DNA of 37,805 nucleotides from JBJHAX01 sp050480705 (GTDB lineage: Bacteria > Actinomycetota > Nitriliruptoria > Nitriliruptorales > Nitriliruptoraceae), in assembly GCA_050480705.1 (NCBI GenBank), contig JBJHAX010000019.1, positions 1 through 37,805 on the forward strand. The letters are read 5' to 3'. This document shows positions 25,527 through 32,976 of this stretch, one piece after another. Numbering within the stretch: the first letter of the stretch is position 1; each line of letters begins with the position of its first letter. Under the pieces are notes generated by a model, which did not search any database, was not told the DNA's origin, and was given only the letters and a program-made list of their open reading frames with translations. The translations under genes were made by a program, and so were the position numbers.

Positions 25527-27032
25527 GTGACCAGTGGGGAGCTCGTCGCAGATCAGGCGGCGGGACGCCGTGGAACGAAGGGGGTTGTCGCGGGCGGGCA
25601 TCCCGTGACGACGCGGGCGGCCGTCGAGGTGCTCGAGGCGGGCGGCAACGCGTTCGACGCGGTGGTGGCCGCAGGTTTCACCGCGTCGGTTGCAGAGCCC
25701 TGCCTGTCGAGCCTGGGTGGCGGCGGGTTCCTGCTCGCACGTGATGCTTCCGGCGAGGAGATCGTCGTCGATTTCTTCGTCGACGCCCCGGGTCGCGGCA
25801 GGCCGGGTACGGCTGCGGTGTCCGAGATGGTGCCGGTGACCGTGAGATTCGCCGCAGCTGACCAGGTGTTCCACGTCGGTCACGCGTCAGTGGCGACTCC
25901 CGGGGGACTCGCGGGCTATCTGCACGTCCATCGCCGCTTCGGGCGGCTCAACCTCGGCCAGCTCACAGCGCCGGCACGCCGCGCAGCGGAACAGGGCGTC
26001 GTTATCGGGCCTTCGCAGGTGGCGGTCGCTCAGCTGCTCGAACCGATCCTGACCATGTCGCAGGAGGGGAGGCGGCGGTTCGCTCCTCGGGGCCGCCTGC
26101 TTCGAGACGACGAAGCGCTGACCAACGAACCTCTCGCGTCGTTCCTGGACGACATCGCGGCGGGACGTGTCGCCGGATTCGACACCCCGCACATCGCCCA
26201 GGCCATCGACGACGACATGCGGGCCAACGGCGGCGTGCTGGGCAGGGCGGACCTCGAGGGCTACCAGGTCGTCGAGCGCGAGCCTCTCGTCGGTGGGTAT
26301 CGGGGTTCGAGGATCGTGACGAACCCTTCGCCGTCGTTCGGGGGCGCGCTGGTTCTGCTCGGCATCGGTGCGCTGGAGCGCCGGGCGCGCCTCGCCCCCC
26401 GCGCGACGGCTGCGCGTCTCCTCGCGATGGCCGAGGTCATCGAGATCCTCGGTCGCAGCCATCTCGGCCACGCGCCGGTCAGCCGCCGCGGGACCACGCA
26501 CGTCAGCATCGCCGACGTCGAGGGGAACATGGCCGCGATGACGACATCGAATGGTTCGTGCAGCGGGGTGATCTTCCCGGGGACGGGCGTCATGGCCAAC
26601 AACATCATGGGGGAGGAGGACCTGCATCCGCGCGGGCACGGCCACATCCGGCCCGGCGAGCGCATCGGGTCGATGATGGCGCCAACGCTGGTCCTTCTGC
26701 CGACCGGGGAGCAGGTGGCACTCGGTTCCGGGGGCAGCGAACGGATTCGCAGCGCGATGCTCCAGGTGCTGGTCGGGCTCATCGAGGACGGCGTCGACCT
26801 GGCCGAGGCGGTCGCCGACCCGCGTGTCCACTTCGATGGGCGCACGCTGCAGATCGAGCCGGGCTTCACGCCCGGCGTCGTCGACGAGGTCGCGCAAGCG
26901 CGGCCGGTCAACGTGTGGGGGCGGACGGATCTGTTCTTCGGTGGCGTCAACGCCGTGACCTCGTCAGGCGCTGCTGCGGCGGATCACCGTCGGGGTGGGG
27001 CGGCCGCGTCGCTGGACGACCCTGGCCGGTAG
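25527..27032 (+). CDS. Gamma-glutamyltransferase family protein, apparently cytoplasmic
   Basis: A 501-residue member of the gamma-glutamyltransferase (Ntn-hydrolase) family, which splits gamma-glutamyl bonds such as that of glutathione. The large-subunit part begins with KGVVAGGHPVTTRAAVEVLEAGGNAFDAV and GGGGFLLARD. The autoprocessing nucleophile is T323, first Thr of TTHVSIADVEGN, giving a small subunit of 179 residues with the MTTSNGSCSGV and GSMMAPTLVL segments. No signal peptide is visible, unlike secreted GGTs, so it may act inside the cell. GTG at 25527 follows GAGGAG. It diverges from tRNA-Ala and precedes the thiolase by 56 bases. The substrate might be another gamma-glutamyl or acyl amide (alternative). 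Confidence 0.88.
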   Translation: MTSGELVADQAAGRRGTKGVVAGGHPVTTRAAVEVLEAGGNAFDAVVAAGFTASVAEPCLSSLGGGGFLLARDASGEEIVVDFFVDAPGRGRPGTAAVSEMVPVTVRFAAADQVFHVGHASVATPGGLAGYLHVHRRFGRLNLGQLTAPARRAAEQGVVIGPSQVAVAQLLEPILTMSQEGRRRFAPRGRLLRDDEALTNEPLASFLDDIAAGRVAGFDTPHIAQAIDDDMRANGGVLGRADLEGYQVVEREPLVGGYRGSRIVTNPSPSFGGALVLLGIGALERRARLAPRATAARLLAMAEVIEILGRSHLGHAPVSRRGTTHVSIADVEGNMAAMTTSNGSCSGVIFPGTGVMANNIMGEEDLHPRGHGHIRPGERIGSMMAPTLVLLPTGEQVALGSGGSERIRSAMLQVLVGLIEDGVDLAEAVADPRVHFDGRTLQIEPGFTPGVVDEVAQARPVNVWGRTDLFFGGVNAVTSSGAAAADHRRGGAAASLDDPGR

Positions 27033-27088
27033 CCTCGAGACCCCGAGCGGGCCGGCTCGTAGGCCCGGCGTGCGGGACGGAGACGGGC

Positions 27089-28288
27089 GTGCGGGAAGCC
27101 GTGATCGTCGACACCGTGCGCACGCCGGTGGGACGGGGTCGCGCGACGGGCGCGCTGGCCGGATGGCATCCGGTCGATCTGCTCGCCGAGACCCTGGCGG
27201 CGCTCGTCGACCGCACCGGAATCGACACGACGTCGGTCGATGACGTCCTCGTGGGTTGCGTGTCCCAGATCGGTGAGCAGTCGTTCAACATCGCGCGCAA
27301 CGCCACACTCGCCGCCGGGTTTCCGGTGTCGGTTCCTGCCGCGACCATCGATCGGCAGTGCGGATCGTCCCAGCAGGCCGTGCACACTGCGGCGCACGCG
27401 ATCGTCGCCGGGGCCTGCGACGTCGTCGTCGCAGCAGGGGTGGAGTCGATGTCGCGTGTCCCGCTCGGCGCGTCGGCGGCAGACCGCGATCCCTTTGGTC
27501 AGCGCCTGCGTGCGCGCCTTGCGGACGGGTTGGTCCCCCAGGGCGTCGCCGCCGAGTTGATCGCGCAGCGCTGGGGCATCACCCGCGAGGCCGCCGACGA
27601 GTACGCGGCACGCTCTCATCGACGTGCCGTTGCCGCGGCGGACGACGGCAGGCTCGCCGCGGAACTGCACGGAGTCGTCGTCGACCGTGGCGAAGGCCCG
27701 ACCGGGCAGACGCTCGAACGCGACGAAGGCGTTCGGCCCGGCACCAGCCTGCAGGCGCTCGCCGATCTCGCGCCGGCGTTCCTTGACGCGGCCGCGGCGT
27801 GCGGGCGCGAGGACGTCACCGGGATCGTCACGGCTGGCAACGCCTCCCAGATCTCCGACGGTGCCGCAGCGGCGCTGGTCGTCGAGCGGGAGGTGGCCGA
27901 GCGCCTCGGCCTGCCATGCCGTGCGCGCCTGCGCGCGTTCTCGGTCGTGGGTGACGATCCGACGCTGATGCTCACCGGGATCGTTCCGGCGACCCGCGAG
28001 GTCCTGCGCCGAGCCCGGCTCCACATCAACGACATCGACGTGTTCGAGGTAAACGAGGCGTTCGCGCCCGTCGTCCTCGCATGGCTCGCCGAATTCGACG
28101 TCGATCCCGATCGGGTCAACGTCCGAGGTGGCGCGATCGCCAACGGGCATCCGTTGGGCGCCTCAGGGGTGAAGTTGCTCACCTCGCTGGTGTGCGAACT
28201 CGAATCGTCGGGCGGGTCGATCGGGCTGCAGGTGATGTGTGAAGGCGGTGGCATGGCCAACGCCATGATCGTCGAGCGCGCGCCATGA
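27089..28288 (+). CDS. Thiolase (acetyl-CoA C-acyltransferase)
   Basis: A 399-residue thiolase, which cleaves 3-ketoacyl-CoA in beta-oxidation or condenses acetyl-CoA. The N-terminal REAVIVDTVRTPVGRGRATGALAG is typical. The nucleophilic C91 lies in DRQCGSSQQAVH, the NEAF motif is present, H354 is in GGAIANGHPLGASG and the second catalytic C384 is in MCEGGGMANAMIVE. All catalytic residues are intact. GTG at 27089 is preceded by GGAG. Its stop overlaps the start of the next small gene (ATGA). Chain-length preference and direction cannot be decided; no hydratase or dehydrogenase partner is nearby. Confidence 0.94.
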   Translation: MREAVIVDTVRTPVGRGRATGALAGWHPVDLLAETLAALVDRTGIDTTSVDDVLVGCVSQIGEQSFNIARNATLAAGFPVSVPAATIDRQCGSSQQAVHTAAHAIVAGACDVVVAAGVESMSRVPLGASAADRDPFGQRLRARLADGLVPQGVAAELIAQRWGITREAADEYAARSHRRAVAAADDGRLAAELHGVVVDRGEGPTGQTLERDEGVRPGTSLQALADLAPAFLDAAAACGREDVTGIVTAGNASQISDGAAAALVVEREVAERLGLPCRARLRAFSVVGDDPTLMLTGIVPATREVLRRARLHINDIDVFEVNEAFAPVVLAWLAEFDVDPDRVNVRGGAIANGHPLGASGVKLLTSLVCELESSGGSIGLQVMCEGGGMANAMIVERAP

Positions 28289-28596
28289 TCATCGTCGTCG
28301 GCCTTCTGCTGTTCGTGGTCGCGCTGCTCGTGGGAGTCAACGTCGGCTGGCGCTGGGTGTTCGCTCCGCTGCTCGGCTACGTGCTGCTCACGTGGCTTCT
28401 CGGGTCGCTGCGTGCGTTGACGACGCGCAGCCGTGACGCGGTCGATCCTGATGCCGACGACGATCCTGCACGTGGGCGCACCTTCTACTGGTGCGAGGAA
28501 TGCGGAACCGAGGTCCTGCTGATCGCGAGCGGAACCCGTCGGCCACCGAGCCATTGTGGGCAGCGCATGCATGCCCGAACCGAGATCGTCGAGTGA
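28285..28596 (+). CDS. Membrane protein with zinc-ribbon-like C-terminus
   Basis: A 103-residue protein with one or two N-terminal hydrophobic segments (about residues 1-20 and 25-44), an acidic linker and a C-terminal YWCEECGTEVLLIASGT…PPSHCGQRM element. The CxxC pair plus a later His-Cys resembles a small zinc ribbon seen in actinobacterial proteins of unknown role. ATG at 28285 overlaps the thiolase stop, so expression is coupled. Whether it has a functional link to the thiolase is unclear. It ends 62 bases before a DnaA-box cluster. Confidence 0.7.
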   Translation: MIIVVGLLLFVVALLVGVNVGWRWVFAPLLGYVLLTWLLGSLRALTTRSRDAVDPDADDDPARGRTFYWCEECGTEVLLIASGTRRPPSHCGQRMHARTEIVE

Positions 28597-28658
28597 GCAT
28601 GCGCCGATCGGGGCGTTGCGCAATCACGTGGTCACGCTCCGACGCGGTTCCACAGGCC

Positions 28659-28719
28659 TGTGGACAGACTTTGTGGACAGGCGGTCGCGCGACCAGGAGT
28701 TGTCCACAGGTGTGGATGT
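28659..28719. promoter_or_regulatory. Four-box DnaA-box cluster between convergent genes
   Basis: Within 61 bases there are TGTGGACAG at 28659-28667 and 28672-28680 (minus-strand CTGTCCACA, one mismatch), TTGTCCACA at 28700-28708 (plus, the actinobacterial consensus) and TGTGGATGT at 28711-28719 (minus, two mismatches). The spacer (28597-28776) has no gene and its neighbours end toward each other, so a promoter is unlikely. This density exceeds that of the dnaA-dnaN spacer. A role in DnaA titration, DnaA recycling or as part of the origin are the candidate explanations. Confidence 0.55.
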
Positions 28720-28776
28720 TGCCTGTGTCGTGTCGATTCGCCAGGTGTCGGTTCTGTGACACGCACGGCGCAGTGG

Positions 28777-29049
28777 TCAGCGCCAGCGCGTGAGGAACCC
28801 CAGGCCGGCCATCAAAAGCACGAACCCGCCGATCAGGCTCCAGTTTGCGCCGAGCCAGGGGAGGCCACGCAGGAATCCGCTGATCGCGGGAAGGTTGCCC
28901 AGCAGGATGACGAGCACGCCGGCGACGAGCAGCGAGGCGCCCGTCGCAGGGATCCAGGTCGGAGACGGCGGCGCCTTCTTCTCCGGCTCGTGCGTCTGGT
29001 ACTCGCGCGGACGGTTGCGTCCATGCCTGCGATGCTTGCTCTCTGGCAC
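28777..29049 (-). CDS. crgA: Cell division protein CrgA
   Basis: A 90-residue CrgA homologue, a small two-helix inner-membrane protein that in actinobacteria binds FtsZ and septal proteins and helps coordinate division with growth. The basic N-terminus PESKHRRHGRNRPREYQ is followed by PSPTWIPATGASLLVAG with the first helix, a short loop and the second helix NWSLIGGFVLLMAGLGFLTRWR, matching the family's WNL-type ending. GTG at 29049 is chosen because GGAGG lies six bases upstream; the frame stays open upstream to 29202 but that sequence does not resemble CrgA. It diverges from the sortase gene. Confidence 0.92.
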   Translation of the reverse strand: MPESKHRRHGRNRPREYQTHEPEKKAPPSPTWIPATGASLLVAGVLVILLGNLPAISGFLRGLPWLGANWSLIGGFVLLMAGLGFLTRWR

Positions 29050-29201
29050 GACCACCCTCCGTGCGGTGCGGCTGGTGCGGTGCGGAAACCGCCACAGCGT
29101 GGCGACGAATCGCTGCCACGCACCGATCGTAGCGGTCCCTGCTGCGACCACAGGAGTCCACGGGGCACCCAGTACATTGTGGCGAGGAGCAGGAGGTCGC
29201 A

Positions 29202-29885
29202 TTGGCGAGAGTCGTCCGGGGCGCCGGGTGGGCGCTGATCACCGGCGGCACCGTCGTGCTGCTCTACGTCGCCTACCTGTTGTGGTTCACGGGCCTCACG
29301 ACCGACCGTGAACAGCAGCATCTTGCCGATCAGTGGGACCTGATCATCCGCGAGGCGCCTGCAGAGGTCGAAGAGGACGATCCGGTCGAACCGGCGGTCG
29401 ACGTCGGCGACGCGTATGCGGCACTGTGGTTCGAACGCGACGGCGAGATGATCCTGCACGACAGCATGCTGTTCGTCGTCAACGACGTGACCGTCGACGC
29501 CCTGCGCAAAGGACCTGGCCACTACCCGGGTTCGGACCGTCCCGGTGGGCCCGGCAACCACGCCATCGCCGGTCACCGCACGACCTACGGCTCGCCGTTC
29601 TGGGCCATCGACGAACTCCGGGACGGTGACACGATCCATGTCGCCGACCGGCGCGGCCGCGAATGGGTGTATGCGTATCGTGAGCAACGGATCGTGACCC
29701 CGGCGGACGTCTGGGTCATCGGGGACGATCCGCTCGAAACGGGGCGACCGACGATCACGCTGACCACCTGCCACCCGCGTTTCAGCGCTGCCCAGCGTCT
29801 GATCGTGTGGGGTGAGCTCGTCGGTGATCCCCTCGAGCCGCCGCCCGTGGTGGCCTCCCCCGTGGACGACGCGGTGTCAGGATGA
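29202..29885 (+). CDS. Class E sortase
   Basis: A 227-residue sortase with an N-terminal membrane anchor (about residues 8-30), an acidic spacer and the sortase barrel. The catalytic triad is visible as H125 in AGHRTTYG, C190 in TLTTCHPRF and R199 in SAAQRLIVWGEL. Class E sortases of high-GC Gram-positives typically recognise LAxTG signals and attach proteins to peptidoglycan. TTG at 29202 has AGGAGG five bases upstream. No LPxTG or LAxTG protein is encoded in the window, so substrates are elsewhere. It is followed by a small membrane protein; position near crgA and a pabA-type gene matches other actinobacteria. Confidence 0.9.
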   Translation: MARVVRGAGWALITGGTVVLLYVAYLLWFTGLTTDREQQHLADQWDLIIREAPAEVEEDDPVEPAVDVGDAYAALWFERDGEMILHDSMLFVVNDVTVDALRKGPGHYPGSDRPGGPGNHAIAGHRTTYGSPFWAIDELRDGDTIHVADRRGREWVYAYREQRIVTPADVWVIGDDPLETGRPTITLTTCHPRFSAAQRLIVWGELVGDPLEPPPVVASPVDDAVSG

Positions 29886-29922
29886 CCGCAGTGCCCGTCA
29901 TCATCCGTGAGGATGCGAGCCT

Positions 29923-30126
29923 ATGACCTTCCCGACACCACCACCACGACCCGGGCGCCGCGTCGTTCGGGTGCTGCTGGCCGTCGTGGCGGCCGCCGTG
30001 ATCCTCGTGCTGCTGTTCACCGTGGTCTTCCCGTGGGTCGAGCAGCGGCTCGAGAACCCCACCCTCGGTGCCGCACCCGCGGCGTCGTCCACGGCAACCG
30101 CGGGCGGCACGCTCAGCGGCTTCTGA
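29923..30126 (+). CDS. Small single-pass membrane protein next to sortase
   Basis: A 67-residue protein: a Pro-rich start (TFPTPPPRPGRRVVR), one strong hydrophobic helix (about residues 17-37) and a short outside tail rich in Ala, Thr and Gly. ATG at 29923 lies 37 bases after the sortase gene. The last 14 bases overlap the 3' end of the polyprenyl synthase gene on the other strand. I do not recognise a family. It may be a sortase-associated membrane peptide, but this rests only on adjacency. Confidence 0.55.
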   Translation: MTFPTPPPRPGRRVVRVLLAVVAAAVILVLLFTVVFPWVEQRLENPTLGAAPAASSTATAGGTLSGF

Positions 30127-31171
30127 AGCCCAGTTCCTCGGTCATCGTCGCCAGCGCGTCACGGGACGACGGCGGGACGTCCAGCGCCGCCAGCGCCTCG
30201 CGCGCCTGTCCGACCGCCTCGGCGACGTAGCGTTCGGCGACGTCGCGGGCGCCGGAACGGACGATCAGGTCCCGCAGCTCCAGGGCGTCGCTCTCCGAAA
30301 GTCCGGGGCGGCCCAGCCCCTCGTCGAGACGATGCCGGTCCTGCGGCCCGAGGCGTGCCAGGGCCTCGGCGACGATCAGGGTCCGCTTGCCCTCCGCGAG
30401 ATCCGACCACGCGGACTTGCCCGTGGCGGCCTCGTCGCCGAACAGGCCCAGCAGATCGTCGCGCACCTGGAAGGCACGGCCCAGCGGGTCGCCGAAGGCG
30501 AGCAGACCGTCGAGCAGTTCTTGCGAGCCGCCAGCCAGCGCGGCGCCGACCTGCAACGGACGGGTCACCGAGTACCTGCCGGACTTCATCGTCGCGACGG
30601 TCAGTGCCACGTCGCGGTCGTGGGTTCGTGTCGTCGCGCTGTGCAGATCGAGGTACTGCCCGGCCATCACCTCCTCACGCAGCAGCGTGAAACGACCGAA
30701 CGCGTCGAGGAGCTGGTGCGGATCCACGGAGGCCGTCATGAACAATTCGTCGGCGTAGACGAACGCGAGGTCGCCGACGAGGACCGCCACCGCGTCGCCG
30801 AAACCGCGCGCATCACCCGCCCAGACGGCAGCACGGTGCTGTTCCTCGAACTGGACGTGGACCGTCGGTTGGCCCCGGCGCGTGGGTGCGCGATCGATGA
30901 CGTCATCGTGCACCAGCGCACAGGTGTGGAGGAGCTCGAGGGCCAGCGCGGGCCCGAGCACGGCGTCGACGTCGGATTCGCCGGCCGCCTGGAAGCCGAG
31001 CATGAGCAGGATCGGGCGGATGCGCTTGCCGTCCGCGATGAACTGCCGCAGCGTCTCTCCGAGCGGCTCGAGAACCGGATGGTGCGCGGCCAGGCGGGAC
31101 ACCATGCGCGTGACTTCGCCGGTGAGTGTTTCGTCGATGCGACGCCGCAGCACCGCGGGTTCGACGGCCAT
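30113..31171 (-). CDS. Polyprenyl diphosphate synthase (IdsA/GrcC type)
   Basis: A 352-residue trans-isoprenyl diphosphate synthase, which elongates allylic diphosphates with isopentenyl diphosphate for quinones, carotenoids or lipid carriers. The first aspartate-rich motif is D89-D90-V-I-D93 within LVHDDVIDRAPTRRGQP, KSGRYS follows at about residue 197, and the second motif is FQVRDDLLGLFGD with D238, D239 and D246. Product length depends on residues before the first motif and is not predicted here. ATG at 31171 has GGAG five bases upstream. It is transcribed divergently from the pabA-type gene and converges with the small membrane protein. Confidence 0.92.
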   Translation of the reverse strand: MAVEPAVLRRRIDETLTGEVTRMVSRLAAHHPVLEPLGETLRQFIADGKRIRPILLMLGFQAAGESDVDAVLGPALALELLHTCALVHDDVIDRAPTRRGQPTVHVQFEEQHRAAVWAGDARGFGDAVAVLVGDLAFVYADELFMTASVDPHQLLDAFGRFTLLREEVMAGQYLDLHSATTRTHDRDVALTVATMKSGRYSVTRPLQVGAALAGGSQELLDGLLAFGDPLGRAFQVRDDLLGLFGDEAATGKSAWSDLAEGKRTLIVAEALARLGPQDRHRLDEGLGRPGLSESDALELRDLIVRSGARDVAERYVAEAVGQAREALAALDVPPSSRDALATMTEELGFRSR

Positions 31172-31283
31172 GTGTGCTCCGAGGGCGCTGGCGTGCGAGG
31201 ACGTCGTCGGATCGCGCGGCACCGTAGCGCGGTTACGATCACCGGCGTCACGGGTCACGTCACGCGACGCCCGACGGAGCGCG

Positions 31284-31922
31284 ATGCAGATGGGCACGAC
31301 CAGCAGCCCGGCCCCCGCACTCTTTCTCGTGGACAACTACGACTCGTTCACCTACAACCTCGCGCAACTGCTCGGGTCGCTCGGTGCAGACGTCACCGTT
31401 GCGCGCAACGACGCCTTCGACGTCGACGAGGTCGCCGCAGGTTCGCTCGACGGCGTCGTGATCTCCCCCGGGCCGGGCACGCCCGACCACGCGGGACGCT
31501 CCAACGATCTCGTCCGTGCGGTCGCGGGCCGTATCCCGGTGCTCGGCGTCTGCCTCGGGATGCAGTGCATCGCACAGCTGCACGGAGGCAGGATCGTCCG
31601 CGCTCCCGAGCTCGTCCACGGCAAGACCTCGCCCGTGTACCACCGGGGCGACGGCGTGCTCGAAGGCCTGCCGTCACCGTTCGACGCGACCCGCTATCAC
31701 TCGCTGATCGTTGACCGCGACTCGTTGCCGCAGACCCTCAAAGTCACCGCGGAGAGTTCGGACGGGCTCATCATGGCGCTGCGGCACCGCGAACTGGACC
31801 TCGAAGGCGTCCAGTTCCACCCCGAGTCCGTCCTCACGAGCGTCGGGCCGCGCCTGCTCGGCAACTTCGTCGCCCGCTGCGTTGCGGAACGCACCAGCGA
31901 GGGCGCCACCGCTGCGGGCTGA
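31284..31922 (+). CDS. pabA: Anthranilate/aminodeoxychorismate synthase glutamine amidotransferase
   Basis: A 212-residue class I glutamine amidotransferase, which provides ammonia to a chorismate-using synthase for folate (PabA) or tryptophan (TrpG), or serves both. The start FLVDNYDSFTYNL is diagnostic. The triad is C90 in LGVCLGMQCIAQ, H179 and E181 in VQFHPESV. SPGPGTP forms the oxyanion strand. ATG at 31284 has GGAG five bases upstream. Location next to the sortase region matches pabA/trpG near the origin in mycobacteria and streptomycetes. No pabB or trpE is in the window. Confidence 0.9.
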   Translation: MQMGTTSSPAPALFLVDNYDSFTYNLAQLLGSLGADVTVARNDAFDVDEVAAGSLDGVVISPGPGTPDHAGRSNDLVRAVAGRIPVLGVCLGMQCIAQLHGGRIVRAPELVHGKTSPVYHRGDGVLEGLPSPFDATRYHSLIVDRDSLPQTLKVTAESSDGLIMALRHRELDLEGVQFHPESVLTSVGPRLLGNFVARCVAERTSEGATAAG

Positions 31923-31934
31923 TCTGCACGCAGT

Positions 31935-32969
31935 TCAGCGGGTGCGCAGGGCATCGATGGCATCGTCGAGCGTGCGCACGCCGATCACCTGCAGCCCATC
32001 GGGCGCCCCGTCGCGCGCGATGTCGAGCTGGGCGTGGGGGACGAACACGATGTCGGCGTCGATGTCGGCGGCAGCACGCATCTTCTCGGCGACACCACCG
32101 ACAGACCCGACCGAGCCGTCTGCATCGAGGCTTCCGGTCGCAGCGACGATTCGGCCGCCGAGCAGGTTCTCCTCGGACAGCAGGTCGAAGACCGTCAGTC
32201 CGACGATCAGGCCTGCGCTCGGTCCTCCGATGCGGGTGTCCTCGGACAGCCGGATGTCGAACGGCAGGCGCAGCTCGTCGACCGCGGTGTGGATCGCGAT
32301 GCCGATGCGGGCGCCGTCCTCGTCGGGGATGGCGCCGAGGCGCACGGCCGGAGTCATGCGCTGGCCGTCGCGTTCGATGAGCAGGTCGAACTCCTCACCG
32401 ACCTCACGCGAACGCACCATCTCCTGGAGTCCCTCGGCGGCAGTGACCCGTTCACCGCCGGCTTCGATCACGACGTCGCCGCGCTCGAGAATCCCCTCGG
32501 CGGGACCGCCTTCGACGACGTCGACGACCACGACTTCGGTGACGAGTTCGGTGTCGATGCCTGCGGCCCGGGCGCCGACCGCCGCAGCGATGTCGAACTG
32601 GCGTCCGAAACGGTCGCGTTGGCGCTGCAGATACTCGTCACGTTCGAGTCCCGGAGGGTAGATCCGGTCGATGCGGTGGAGCTCACGGTGCGGTGCGAGC
32701 AGCGCGGTCAGCGTCGAGGTGGTCGGTTGCTGCCGCAGGACGACGGTGAGCATGGCGGTGCGCCCGTCGAGGTCGCTGACCGGTGCACCGTCGATCTCGA
32801 TCAGCGGCGCGACGTCGGGAGGGGCGCCGGGCACGTACTCGACGAACGGCAACGGAACGATCGCCGCTGCCCACGCGACGATGGCCACGCTCGCCGTATA
32901 CAGCGACGTGCGCGCGCGTGGCGGACGCAGGCGCCGTCGCCGGTGCGGGTGGCTCGTGTCGCCGCTCAC
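31935..32969 (-). CDS. PDZ-Lon (S16) membrane protease, YlbL type
   Basis: A 344-residue membrane-anchored serine protease. After a basic N-terminus there is one signal-anchor helix (about residues 23-42), a linker with the family segment VEYVPGAPPDVAPLIEI, a PDZ domain (about 148-210) and a Lon-type proteolytic domain. The catalytic dyad is S251 in IGGPSAGLIVGL and K296 in GGVAEKMRAA. Orientation suggests that the protease faces outside the membrane. GTG at 32969 follows the M50 protease stop by seven bases, which supports coupling; the frame stays open upstream to 33164, where it overlaps the M50 gene and encodes low-complexity Ser/Pro sequence. Confidence 0.88.
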   Translation of the reverse strand: MSGDTSHPHRRRRLRPPRARTSLYTASVAIVAWAAAIVPLPFVEYVPGAPPDVAPLIEIDGAPVSDLDGRTAMLTVVLRQQPTTSTLTALLAPHRELHRIDRIYPPGLERDEYLQRQRDRFGRQFDIAAAVGARAAGIDTELVTEVVVVDVVEGGPAEGILERGDVVIEAGGERVTAAEGLQEMVRSREVGEEFDLLIERDGQRMTPAVRLGAIPDEDGARIGIAIHTAVDELRLPFDIRLSEDTRIGGPSAGLIVGLTVFDLLSEENLLGGRIVAATGSLDADGSVGSVGGVAEKMRAAADIDADIVFVPHAQLDIARDGAPDGLQVIGVRTLDDAIDALRTR

Positions 32970-32976
32970 TGGGGGC

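Noticed and set aside
30068..31714. 548-codon open frame on the plus strand
   Set aside because: Antisense to the polyprenyl synthase and then out of frame with the pabA-type gene; no family features.
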